From Ipomoea triloba (Eukaryota > Streptophyta > Magnoliopsida > Solanales > Convolvulaceae), in the NCBI RefSeq assembly GCF_003576645.1, contig NC_044927.1, positions 12,392,218 to 12,456,217 on the forward strand: DNA of 64,000 bases. Direction: 5' to 3'. The notes beneath the pieces were generated by a model. The model was not told where the DNA came from. It saw only the letters and a list, made by a program, of their open reading frames with translations, and did not search any database. Both the position numbers and the translations under genes were made by a program. Positions 43,325 to 55,194 of the stretch are shown piece after piece (positions within the stretch are counted from its first letter, which is position 1; every line of letters begins with the position of its first letter).

Positions 43325-44646
43325 TGTTAGACATGTATGCCCTAGGAGCCAACATTTATTGTTTTGGGCATTAATTTCTTATTAAATAAATATAATAAAT
43401 AATTATTTTATTTATTAAGGCTTAGTTAATATTTGATATTATTCCATACAATCTTCTTAATTCTTCATTCTTAAGTGTTAAGAATATGAGTGACGAAGAA
43501 TTAATAAATGAAGTATTGTAAAAATGTTCCTAGTCATAGGAATTCTAATTGGGCATTAGAATTCCGATAAGACTAGCACATTGTCCTTCTTATGGTGAGT
43601 CTCATGCCATTCTGTATGAGATACAGAGAGTTGACATGTGGATGATTGTTAGAGAACAAGTCATTGAACATTAACTGACTACAACGTACTGCATGGTGTT
43701 TACCTACGTGTCATCGGTATGTTGTATGTTACAAGTATGCAATAATCCTTTGACTTGAGACGACATGGTTGTCTCGTACATATGGTGGACTAGTTTTTGC
43801 CAGTATGCGTCTTTTGTTCCTTATGGGACTATAAGTGTACTTGGTGGCCTAGTTCAGTATTGTACGAAGACATGTGTGCGTTCAATAGAGGATCCACCGC
43901 CTTGAGGTAACAAGGATGTTCCAGTCTATTCAATAATCATACAACGAGAATCTCTGGCCAGAGTATGATGAAGTTGGACTTCAGGTTGAGAATATTGAAT
44001 AGACATATTCACCGGGTTTATGGGTTTGACCAAGTTTGACCATGACCTTTATCTGGTTCGGAACAAGTATTGTGTGGAAGGAATGTTGCATGATATTTGT
44101 AACGGAAAGGTTCATTAAAATATATTCATTGTCAACTAGGCAGTCATGACATACTGCTAGGTGTTACTCATGACTTACGAGTTATTTAATAATGAGTTAT
44201 TAAATATTACTCGTTGCTAGTTTGACTATGAACGTAGAAAGTCACACCTTAATGTTTCGTGGTAATGCTGAGAACTTTAAAAGAAATCGATAAAGAGTTA
44301 TCGATATTGAATTAATACGTTAATAATTGATTAATGGATTAATTTAATATTGGGTAGTTTTGGGCTTTTAAAGGCTGGGCCCAAACCAGGCTATATATAT
44401 AGCCTTGCCCTCTTTCTTAAGTGGGAGAGAAGATATACAGAGATTGTCAGGAAAATAGTTTTCACGTAGAAATCTCTGGAGTTCTCGCGTGCCCGACCGG
44501 TGGACGGACTAGATGCCGGACGATTGGACGGTTTTGATTCTGCCAAAGCACGCTTCAAGGGTAAACCTTTTTAACTCCCTCGTTTACATAGAATCATAGA
44601 AAATGCGATTTGATGCTTCCGCTGCGTCTGTATGATTTTTCTAACA
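43325..44646 (+). repeat. 5' LTR of Copia-D
   Basis: 1322 bp, TGTTAGACATG...TTTCTAACA, followed after one base by TGGCATCAAGAGTTAGAC (44648-44665), a variant primer site. TATATATA near 44392-44400. Confidence 0.93.
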
Positions 44647-44665
44647 GTGGCATCAAGAGTTAGAC

Positions 44666-47141
44666 TTTTTCTAATGATTTTATGTTTAGATTAATATGTG
44701 GCTTTTGATTTTTGATCTAAAAATATTGGGTTAATTTAATCATATAATAATTTGATTAATATATGAAAATGTTTTTATAAAATATATTTGATATATATGA
44801 AATTAAAACATAAAGAAAAAACAAAAAAAAAGGTTTTGCGTAAAAAGTGTTTTACGTATTTGAGAACTCAGTTTTGCGTAACTTGCGTCTTTCCGGTCAT
44901 CTTCTCCGCTTCTTCTTGCGTTTTCTGGTCTCCTTGCCCGATTCTCTGATTAGCGTCGTTGCTCAGGGGGTGAGGCTAACGTAGGTTGGCTGTTCACTTT
45001 CCGTCGACGATGTCACTCCGGAGAAGCTGATGAAGAGTTCATCGCCGGAAGTCCGAGGAAGATGAGGAGCCACTGGATGGCGTTTGATGAACCAGCGGCT
45101 TAGGAGTTGGAGAAGGCGATGAAGAGTTCATTGCCGGTAACTCCAGCACGGCTATGGGCTGTTTCCGGCATGAGATGCGGTGGTCCGTACTCAGTGTTTT
45201 TGGAGGAAGATGCGACGTCCATGTCGCTGGATGTTCGCGCCGGCGGTGCAGGGATATGCCTAGTCATCCTCTACTGCTCTTCATCGCCGAAAGTTCCATG
45301 CAGCAGACGGTGCATCGGCGATCTGGCGGGAGGCAGGAGACGCGGCGATGGTCGCTGGCGTTCTTTTGTTAATAGTCGGAGTAGGAGAATGGTGGAAGAC
45401 TGGAAATCGCAGATATGGCAAGAAATTAAAAAATTAATAAAATTACCAATTAAATTAATTGTTAATTTTGGTAGTTTTATATTTTGAAAATCCAATTGAT
45501 ATGATAATTGGAATTATATTATCAAATAAAATATTAGATATTTTATGTGGTATTAATTGTTATTATATTTGAAATTGATAATTGGAAATTAAGTACTACT
45601 AATTAAATATGAGATATTTTTGGTGGTATTAATTATTATTATCATAATATATGATTATTTTCTATATTTGAAAAATTAATATTTTTGGAAGGTTAGAAGA
45701 TAATATATTGTTATTACCATTTGAAATATGATTTTTATGGTATTAATAATTATATTATTATAATCTTGAAATATTTATTTTTCTCCTTAAATAGTAATTC
45801 TTTATGTGATAATTGAATGCTATTTAGGTATGTTTCCATGATTATAATATTTTAGATTAAAGTGTTTAATTTAAAATAATATTATAATGGTAATTAATTG
45901 ATTACATACAAATTAAATTTTGGTATGAAACTAATTAGTTAATGGAAAGTTTTGATTTGTTATATGGAAATTGGTTTCCATATAGTGTTTTTAGATTGAC
46001 CCAAGTTTTTATGGTATAATTGGATTATATCTTTTAAAGCCACAAATTAATGCATTATTTATTTTATGCTATGTATGGATTGCTTAGCATGTCGGTTTGG
46101 TCATGGACTTAGGACCCTTTGAATGAATGCGATTTATTTTGGGTTTTGCACCGTTTTTGATGATTAATTAAAATTGGGGACTGCGTGCCTCTTATCTATT
46201 ATTGTAATGTAAATCCCTTCCCCGAAACATGTACCCCTTTTCTGGTAGATAGAAAATGTATGAATCTCGAAGTCTTCAAGAGTTGAAGACTAGAAGACTT
46301 CAAGAGTTGAAAACCCGAAGAATATGTATGATGGAAGCTTACATGTAATAGATAGGATTTAATTTTTCACTATTCACTGTGCACGGTCAAAATTAGCTGG
46401 CTCAATTTTGACTATTTAGAAGTCCATGACCGATATCGAGTTTACGTTTCATGCACTTTATATATGTGATATATGTGAAAATGTTGCATGAGTAAAGTGA
46501 AACATAATAATTCTTAAAATCTTCCCTTTATTAAATATTAAGTTGTAAGCGGTTAGGCCTCAAGAGTTGAGATTACCTAATCGTGGCTCTCCATCATCGT
46601 AAGAAATCAAATATTTTTCTTAGCACGGTGTCGGCTATGCCAACATAGGGGCAACGTGTTAATTTTAAAATATTTTGATTTTCTTATTTCAAACATGTGA
46701 TGTGGTAGCACTTAGAAACTTTACTTTTCAAGAAACCACTAAAGGTGAGAAAAGTCAAGGTTCAACTCTACTTGTTACCAGGATGGTGGGTTTGACTTAA
46801 CTGAGTCCATTGGGCTAAGATGCCCCTTTAAGGTGAGGTTCAATGGGCCATGGAGCCCAAGTATAATAAAATCGAATCATGCATGAGATGTATTGGCAAG
46901 AGTTGGCCACATACAAATTTTTAAAATTCCAAGATGCCCCTTAAGGTGAGGAATGAGATAAATTTATAAGACCTCGATTACCCATTAGAAATCTTCCAAC
47001 GGGATTTCCGTTTCTTGCTTGGGACGTGCAGGATTCGAAAAATTTAGTGGGAGGTACTATTTGATTATATAATCGAAAATCAAATAGTTTAATAAAGAAT
47101 CGTGTCTAATAATTAATGTAATTTTCTACAGTTATTTTGAA
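44666..47141 (+). other. Long leader of Copia-D
   Basis: About 2.5 kb between PBS and gag. 44880-45410 is GC-rich and gene-like, with a 30-bp imperfect repeat (GATGAAGAGTTCATCGCCGG near 45027 and a variant near 45118). The rest is AT-rich; 46260-46320 holds an inverted or direct repeat of GAAGACTTCAAGAGTTGAA. A 126-codon frame at 45107-45487 has no recognised motif. Confidence 0.55.
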
Positions 47142-48000
47142 ATGGCTTTAAATCCTTTGTCCAAAATACTCGAAGAAAACAAACTTACTGGACCAAATTT
47201 CACTGATTGGCTCCGAAATTTGAGAATCGTTCTCAATTTGGAAAAGATCGGTTATGTTTTGGACCAAGATCCTCCATTAATTGGTATCATACCAGATGAT
47301 GCTGATGTTGATCAGCTTGCTGTTCATAATGCTGAGGTTGCAGCATTTGATAAGTGGAAGGACGATGATCTGAGGGCTAAGAGTTATATCCTTGCCTCTA
47401 TGACCAATGAGTTACAACATCAGCATGAAAAGATGCCTGACGCAAAATCTATGGTCAATCACCTACAAGAGTTGTACGGTGAGCACAGTAGGATTGCACG
47501 TTATGAGGTTACTAAGGCCTTATTTCGAGCAAAACTACAAGAAGGAGAAAATGTAGGAGATCATGTCTTAAATATGATTGGCTTATTGGAGAGATTGGAA
47601 GAATTAAATATCTTCCTTGACTCTGAGCTTGAAGTAGACTTAATTCTATAGTCTCTTCCAGATTCTTTTGGGCCTTTCATAATGAATTTCCACATGAATA
47701 AGCTTCATTGTTCCAAATCTGATCTGCACAATATGTTGTGCACTGCTCATGCTACAATGAAGGGTATGAACACTGGTACTATTCTTTTGGCCTCTTCCAA
47801 GTCAAAGAAGAAGAGAAAGAACAAGAAGGTTTCTGAAGTGAAACCAACTGGAGGAGTGACCAAAACTAAAGGGAAGGTTGCAAGTAAAGAAAGTGTTTCC
47901 GTTGCAACAAAGAAGGGCATTGGAAAAGAAATTGCACAGAATACCTAAAGTCTTTGAAGGTCAAGGACAATGACAAACCTTCAGAAGGTATGCTCATTAA
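47142..48000 (+). pseudogene. Copia-D gag
   Basis: Starts at ATG 47142 (MALNPLSKILEENKLTGPNF), a standard copia gag opening with the conserved ITDWLRNLRIVL-type stretch. 170 codons run to an in-frame TAG at 47649-47651, after which the same frame continues to about 47890 with a Lys-rich RNA-binding region. A frameshift there moves the zinc knuckle CFRCNKEGHWKRNC (CX2CX4HX4C intact) into the next frame, ending near 48015. Gag would coat element RNA; one stop and one frameshift disrupt it. Confidence 0.88.
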
Positions 48001-48037
48001 AGAGACTAATTTTTAATTGGTCTAAATAACTACTTCT

Positions 48038-48509
48038 TTGGTAATATACTCAAAAGCAACTTCACATGGTTGTGTATCGTTGCAGGATCTGAAAAGAAGT
48101 AGAGAGTTGACTGAAGATGAGATTGCTCTAAGGATGGAAAATGAAGCAAGAATTGCTGCATTAGTTGTTGGAGATTTATCTATTCAGTTTTCATTTAATC
48201 ATGTTTTTAAAATACTATTTATGTAATTCTAGTATTTAAAACATTATTTCCATTCCAGTTAAGAATAATTATGAATTTTTCTTTTCGTAATAATGTTTAT
48301 TGCATTTATTTTAATAATAAATGTGATGGCACTAGAACATTATTAAATGGTATTTATCGCTTAAATATGATTAATGATAGTATAAATGAGCATTTAATAC
48401 ATATTAATATATCCATGTGATCCATTTGATGAAATGGATTTTAGAGCATGGAGTTTCATCTAAGTCTGTTCGTAAGACACCATATGAGATATGGGACACC
48501 CCATCTTAA
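48038..48509 (+). pseudogene. Copia-D protease and integrase remnants
   Basis: The frame 48038-48226 corresponds to the protease start (LQDLKRSRELTEDEIALRM). At the active site WVIYSKATSHGC stands where Trp-Val-Leu-Asp-Thr-Gly is expected, so the catalytic Asp is lost. Degraded protease and pre-integrase text follows to about 48420, then jumps to the integrase C-terminal VSSKSVRKTPYEIWDTP. The integrase catalytic core is therefore deleted. It ends at the TSD of the solo LTR. Confidence 0.7.
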
Positions 48510-48514
48510 GTATG

Positions 48515-49840
48515 TGACAACAACTTGCGTGCATAGGGTGAAATGTCAAAAGATATTTGTATGATAAAACGGAAAGTCTGTGACTCCCCGAGTGTCGGTC
48601 TCGAAGGAGGGACGTGGAGGTACGTCAAACATTCGGGAGTTTACTTAATTGGATCATGCATAGGACTTGAGTGTGGTGAAGGGTGGAATTGCAAGTGAGA
48701 GTGTAGTTCATTGGTTGGTTTGAGTGCAAAAGAGTAGTAAAGTAAAAGTGATTTTGGGAATATGTAAAAGGGGTAGGGATTGGATAGTGTTCATGAATAT
48801 TGCATAGTGAGAGTGCAAGGTCATGGATTAGGATTGCTAGGAAATTGGCTATTCAAGAGTGTGTTGTCTTATTCCTTTTCCACCTTGTGTACTAAGGCTT
48901 CTTTGACTTAGGAGTGCCTTCAAGCATCCAAAGTTCTAAGAGGAATTTTATCAAACACTTAAGCTACACACTATCCTACTATTCTTAAGAAGTTCATAGG
49001 AACTTTGATTATGTAAAGCTTTAAATCCTAACTCTAATCAAAGACATGAAAGAGTCAAGAGCTCAATCTCTCATCTAGATTGGCCAAATCCAAACAAGAT
49101 CTCATCAAAACAACAATCAAAAGACAAGAATAGATAATCCATCAACACAAACTCATAGATCCAAGATATAGAAATAAGATCATCACAAAAGCAATATTCA
49201 ATCACACAATCCAAATCCCTAGACTAAATTAGCTACTCATGATATGAAATGCAAGCAAGAGCTAATTTAATCCAAGAATAAGATTACTAAAATTATAGAA
49301 ATGAAATAGAGATCACCTAGAGAGAAGAAGATCTTCAATCCAAGCTTGTTGTCTTCTACAATGGAGATTGATCTAATCTAGAAACTAGGAAAAAATGGAG
49401 AAAGTTCTCCAAAGGAAAAACTAAGAAAAGGGAAAACTTAAATTCTGGAATCCTCCCTGGAAATTCATCAAAGGGGTTTAAATAGTCTCCGAAATGACAA
49501 CCCTAGCTGAAATTCGCGCATCACGCCTCCACACCTCTTACACGCGTGTGAGCGTGCGTGGAGAGCTTCTGGAAAGTTTCCACGCTTGCTCACACGCGTG
49601 TGCCCTTCCAGTTTGGTCCTCCGGGGCTCCGCTTTTGCCTGGTTTGCTCTTTAAGCTCATCTTTTGGTCCTATTTGCTCTCGGGGCTCCTGTTTTACTTC
49701 TTTTAAGCTAAAAATAGCTTTTGTGCATCAGTTAGTGATTTTCAAACATTTACGCACATAATTTACCAAATAAGGATGCTATAGACGCGATAAAACACCC
49801 TAAAATGTGCCTGAAATAAGGGTATCTCGGAGTCTTATCA
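48515..49840 (-). mobile_element. Solo LTR of the Z family inside Copia-D
   Basis: 1326 bp, TGACAACAAC...GTCTTATCA, perfect TSD GTATG (48510-48514, 49841-49845). Orientation as in element Z. TATA-like ACTATTTAAAC near 49475-49490 and the palindrome TTACACGCGTGTGAG (49538-49552) with one change from the Z version. Confidence 0.93.
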
Positions 49841-49845
49841 GTATG

Positions 49846-51045
49846 CTAAGATTTGGGGTTACACGGCTTATATCAAAAGCCTAAAATAGACAAATTCGAA
49901 ACAAGATCTGAAAAAGGTAGAAAGATATAACTTGACAAAGAGTTTGTTAATAAATCTTCCTAACCTAATCAGATTTAAGAATCTGTGCAATATGAACAAA
50001 AGGTTATGCCTCCTCTTTGGAGAAGTGTTAGACATATTTGTTTATTAGACATATTATAATTGTCTTCATGACATAGAAAGTGTCTTTGCAATTGGAGATG
50101 ATGTGTCTAGTGGCAATCCTATCATTTACAAAGAGGCGATATCAGATATCGATTTTAGAATGTGGAACATCTGTTTTGATAAGGTAGTCAAATTGTTTAA
50201 CTATATGTGAAAACATTGATGAAACATGTGTATAAAATGGTCAGTGGGAGTACTATCACATTTCTTGTATTAAATGTAGATGACATATTAATAACAAGAA
50301 ATGACGTAACGATGATGACTCCGATAAAAGTTTGATTATCTAAAATTTTCTATATGATAGATGTGAGATAAGCAGCCTATATGCTTGGGATTCGAGTCTA
50401 TAGAGATAGATCGAAAAGATAAATAGGATTATCTCAAAGTATGTACATAAAATATTGAATTTGTTCAATATGTTAGATTCTAAGAAAGGTTTTATTACCT
50501 TTCAAGCATGAAATCTATATCTCTAAAGTTTGTGTCCTGACACAACTGAAGAGAGGGATCACATGAGTAAAATACCATAGGCTTCAGCTATTGGGTATCT
50601 TATATATGTGATATTATGTACAAGTTTTGATGTTTCTCATGTAGTGAGTGTCACTTGTAAACATCAATCATATCTAAGTGAATAACACTGGACATAAGTT
50701 AAGTAACTAAGAGTTTAGTCTTAACTAATGGAAAACGAGTATTAAAGAGTAAAGGATACACAAATTTGATTTTCTATCGGATCAAATGATAGAAAGTCTA
50801 CTTTTTGTAATAGTGGTGCAATTAGTTGGAAGAGTTCCAAACAGGAAATGATTGCATATTCAACCACTGAAGCCGAGTTTGTTGCTGCTATCATCCCCTA
50901 AGAAAGTTTGTTGGAAACGGTGATATAGCAATGCAGATAAAAGCATTTACGGATAACCTAGCAGATCCGTTTTCTATACTACTTAATCAAGAGCAGTTAG
51001 ACCGGCATCTTGAGAAGATGAGGGTTACCGATTGGCTCTAGTGCA
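49846..51045 (+). pseudogene. Copia-D reverse transcriptase and RNase H remnants
   Basis: Begins KIWGYTAYI, the continuation of the integrase tail. RT is reduced to fragments: NPITYKEAISDIDFRMWN near 50130 and VDDILIT near 50280. RNase H is recognisable at 50815-50890 (SGAISWKSSKQEMIAYSTTE). Many stops; large deletions between blocks. It ends at the polypurine tract AAGTGGGAC (51045-51053) next to the 3' LTR. Confidence 0.75.
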
Positions 51046-51055
51046 AGTGGGACAC

Positions 51056-52397
51056 TGTTAGACATGTATGCCCTAGGAGCCAACATTTATTGTTTTGGGC
51101 ATTAATTTCTTATTAAATAAATATAATAAATAATTATTTTATTTATTAAGGCTTAGTTAATATTTGATATTATTCCATACAATCTTCTTAATTCTTCATT
51201 CTTAAGTGTTAAGAATATGAGTGACGAAGAATTAATAAATGAAGTATTGTAAAAATGTTCCTAGTCATAGGAATTCTAATTGAGCATAGGAATTCCGATA
51301 AGACTAGCACATTGTCCTTCTTATGGTGAGTCTCATGTCATTCTGTATGAGATACAGAGAGTGGACATGTGGATGAATGTTAGAGAACAAGTCATTGAAC
51401 ATTAACTGACTACAACGTACTGCATGGTGTTTACCTACGTGTCATCGGTATGTTGTATGTTACAAGTATGCAATAATCCTTTGACTTGAGACGACATGGT
51501 TGTCTCGTACATATGGTGGACTAGTTTTTGCCAGTATGCGTCTTTTGTTCCTTATGGGACTATAAGTGTACTTGGTGGCCTAGTTCAGTATTGTACGAAG
51601 ACATGTGTGCGTTCAATAGAGGATCCACCGCCTTGAGGTAACAAGGATGATCCAGTCTATTCAATAATCATACAACGAGAATCTCTGGCCAGAGTATGAT
51701 GAAGTTAGACTTCAGGTTGAGAATATTGAATAGGCATATTGACCGGGTTTATGGGTTTGACCAAGTTTGACCATGACCTTTATCTGGTTCGGAACAAGTG
51801 TTGTGTGGAAAGAATGTTGCATGATATTTGTAACGGAAAGGTTCATTATAATATATTAAAATATATTCATTGTCAACTAGGCAGTCATGACATACTGCTA
51901 GGTGTCACTCATGACTTACGAGTTATTTAATAATGAGTTATTAAATATTACTCGTTGCTAGTTTGACTATGAACCTAGAAAGTCACACCTTAATGGTTCG
52001 TGGTAATGCTGAGAACTTTAAAAGAAATCGATAAAGAGTTATCGATATTGAATTATTACATTAATAATTGATTAATGGATTAATTCAATATTGGATAGTT
52101 TTGGGCTTTTAAAGGCTAGCACCTTTGGGCCCAAACCAGGCTATATATATAGCATTGCCCTCTTTCTTAAGTGGGAGAGAAGATATACAGAGATTGTCAG
52201 GAAAATAGTTTTCACGTAGAAATCTCTGGGAGTTCTCGCGTGCCCGACCGGTGGACGGACTAAAGATCGGACGATTGGACGGTTTTGATTCTGCCAAAGC
52301 ACGCTTCAAGGGTAAACCTTTTTAACTCCCTCATTTACATAGAATCATAGAAAATGCGATTTGATGCTTCCGCTGCGTCTGTGTGATTTTTCTAACA
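51056..52397 (+). repeat. 3' LTR of Copia-D
   Basis: 1342 bp. Compared with the 5' LTR it has an extra 16-bp TATAATATATTAAAAT-like insertion near 51845 and an extra CACCTTTGGG-like insertion near 52119. Confidence 0.93.
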
Positions 52398-52650
52398 GAA
52401 TCCACTATATCTACCACTCCCTCCCTGATTACAAGATACAATGAATTATCCACGATCTAGTGCTTTGATCTCCAAGCCCACACTAATCTTGCCCTTTCGT
52501 AAAGTAGTGCTTTGATCACCAAGCACACATTAGTTACGCCCCATGATCTAGTGCTTTGATCACCAAGCCCACACTTGTTGCACCAGGATTTCACACTCCT
52601 TTGTGGCACTAGTTCACTTGTTGGACCGTCTTAATGGCTTGCCCGCGAAC
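52398..52650 (-). repeat. Copia-A 5' LTR, right half
   Basis: Continues the LTR from 43324 with GAATCCACTATAT. It has three related CTAGTGCTTTGATCACCAAG-type units (about 52457, 52503 and 52550). The outer end is uncertain because Copia-E sequence follows without a clear TSD. Confidence 0.7.
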
Positions 52651-52689
52651 TGCTAAAGACAGCTTAATGGACCGTCTCAAATGCCGCTA

Positions 52690-53560
52690 TTACTTACTCT
52701 ATTTCTACGGCTGTTAGTTCACTTTCTATTGTGCATCACTTTATCAGTATTATGCTTACTCACAAAAATTATTTGTTTTGGAGAACACAAGTGGTGTCTT
52801 TTCTCCAAGTTCACAGGCTCATGGGATTTATTGATGGCAGTCACCCATGTCCGAACAACTTCCTCCCTGCATCTGGTGACGTCGTACCACAGGCCAATCC
52901 GGCTTATGCAGTATGGTTTCATCATGATCAGTCTTTGATGTCTATGTTAATTTCTTCGCTTTCAAAAGAGGTTATGCATTTTGCCACTAGCTACCGGACA
53001 TCGCGGAAAGTTTGGGAGTCAATAGAACAATCATTGGCGTCCTCATCTCGTGCTCGGATGCTAGCTTAATCTTATTGGTCAGCTTCAATCCCTCCAACAA
53101 GGTGATTCCTCTGTAGCCGATTATATTGGTCGTGCACGAGTGGTTGTGGAGGATCTCGCTTTGGCCGGTTAACCGGTCAGTTTAGACGAGATGAACCAAT
53201 ATGTGTTTCACGGCATACGTCCAAAGTATCATAGCCTAACCTCATCTTTAGCGGTTCGCGGGCAGGCCGTCACCCTTTCGAAATTAGCCGACTTCCTTGG
53301 CACCCACGACTTCATCCATGGTGACGGCTCCGGTGGCTCCTCGCCGACCATCTTCACTACTCAGCGCAGCGGCCAGACGCGGCACAACGGCAGTCACAGA
53401 GGCGACGACGGCATCCCTCAGTGTAGTGGTGGCAGTCGGCAACAGGGGGGCCACAGTGGTGGTCACGATCGAGGTAGTCAAACACAATGTCAGATTTGTA
53501 ATCGTTATGGTTATACAATGACCTCATGTTACAATCGTTGTGATCCTCCTCCCCAGGCAA
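52690..53560 (+). pseudogene. Copia-E gag
   Basis: The frame containing VHHFISIMLTHKNYLFWRTQ (from about 52725) is a copia gag N-terminus. It stops at TAA near 53068 and is resumed at 53191 after a shift. A Gly/Ser/Arg-rich linker precedes the zinc knuckle CQICNRYGYTMTSC near 53490-53535, where Tyr replaces the His ligand (CAT/CAC to TAT). Nucleic-acid binding by the knuckle would be lost. Confidence 0.85.
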
Positions 53561-54930
53561 ACTTAACATATCAATGTCATGATAATGGTTCTCAAGTATG
53601 GGTCACTAACATTGGGGCTACCAATCATGTGACTCCTGATATTACAGCCTTGTCTACATCAGAGGAGTATTTTGGTAATGATACACTACGTGTTGGTGAT
53701 GGTAAGGGTTTATTTATTAGTCATGTTGGTCATGCTTCTTTTACTACCCCATCTAAGTCTTTTCAGTTGTCTAACATCCTTCATGTTCCTAGTTTGCCTA
53801 CATCTTTATTGTCTGTTCAGAAGTTTGCATAAGATAATAAAGTGCTTTTTAGTTGCACCCCTCCTTTTTTGTTGTGAAGGACATCAATACCAAGGAGATT
53901 CTTCTACGGGGCAATAGTTCTAGGGGTTTATACACACTTCCTATCATTAGTTCGTCTCCATCTACTTTTCTTTCTGCTCGTGCATCTGCGTCTGTGTGGC
54001 ATGATCGCCTAGGACATCTACACCATAGTGTTTTACATCGTATTCTTTAGTCTTATTCAGTTAGTGGGTCTAGTAGTTCTATTCATTGTACTTCTGATTT
54101 GTGTAATGCGTGTCAATAGGGTAAATATGTGTGTTTCCCATTGCCGCGTGTTGAGTCTTCTACTTCAAGTGTTCTTGATTTAATATATACAGATATTTTG
54201 GGTCCAACTCCTTTATTGTCTACTGATGGCTATCGTTACTTTGTTACTTTTGTGGATGATTATTCTTGTTATACCTAGTATTTTCCCTGAAATTAAAATC
54301 TAATCTCTATGCCATCTTTGATAAGTTTCATACTATGGTTGAGTGTTCCTTCAATAAGAAAATTAAATCCATACAATCTGATTTAGGAGTTGAATACTTA
54401 AAATATCACTCTACCTTTGTTCATTTAGGAATTGTTCACAGACAATCTTGTGCATATACTCATGAACAGAATGGTCGTGTTGAACGAAAACATAGACACA
54501 CTATTGAAACAGGATAGACTCTTTTAGCTCGTGTTTATGTTCTGTAAAAATTCTGGGATTTTGCCTTTGAGACTGCTGTTTATTTAATAAATAGGATGCC
54601 ATCTACTGTGTTAAATAACTCCAGTCTTCACCAAATGTTGCATAAATCGCCTCCATTATCATATTCTTTTCTTCGTGTCTTTGGGTGTCTATGTTATCCT
54701 TATCTTAGACCATATAATCGTTATAAAATGTCATATGAGTCCTCTCCATGTGTCTTTCTGGGCTATCCTGAGTCGTTTAATGGGTATAGGTGCATGGACT
54801 TACATACTAATATGATTTATGTGTGCATGCATGTGCGGTTTGATGAACATGTCTTTCCCTTTGCTATTAAAACTATTTTGCAGGCATCTCGAACTTCGCA
54901 AAGTAGTCCATAGGCTGAATCTGTGATACG
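53561..54930 (+). pseudogene. Copia-E protease and integrase
   Basis: Protease: VWVTNIGATNHVTPD near 53595, where Asp-Thr-Gly has become Asn-Ile-Gly; both changes fit C:G to T:A transitions, and the catalytic Asp is gone. Pre-integrase HDRLGHLHHSVLHRIL ends at TAG near 54049, with another TAG near 54118. Integrase core: IYTDILGPTPLL, IQSDLGVEYLK, YTHEQNGRVERK, so catalytic residues are recognisable. Further stops occur near 54280, 54516 and 54546. The C-terminus LRVFGCLCYPYLRPYN is at 54680-54720. Confidence 0.85.
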
Positions 54931-55194
54931 CCCTGTCAAAACCGTCATTGCTACACCACAGTAGCCCCACATGGCCAGGCCGAGGCCACCCAGCAGCGAC
55001 ATCACTGAGCATGGATAGTCCACACACCAGTCGAGTGTAGCTGCTAGAATGGCGTGCTGCTTGGCGCTGCTACTGGGCACGATTCGCACGACATGCAGAC
55101 TAGCACGCACTGGTCGAGAGGCACGTCTGTAAAGCCCACCACTCGTACTCACACGATGAGGACTCAAAGTTAGTCTCAGGCTCCTCCATCGGCT

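Larger units (their letters stand above)
43325..52397 (+). mobile_element. Copia-D: Ty1/copia element inserted in the Copia-A LTR
   Basis: LTRs 43325-44646 and 51056-52397, TSD GAATT (43320-43324) versus GAATC (52398-52402). The related LTR at 15321 has GAATC, so the left TSD has mutated once. Plus-strand gag, protease remnant and decayed RT/RNase H. The integrase core is deleted and the remaining integrase tail is split by a solo LTR. LTRs differ by scattered substitutions and a few short indels (about 1-2% by eye). Confidence 0.92.

Noticed and set aside
45107..45487. 126-codon frame in the Copia-D leader as a host gene
   Set aside because: No recognised domain, upstream of gag within the element; kept only as a compositional anomaly.
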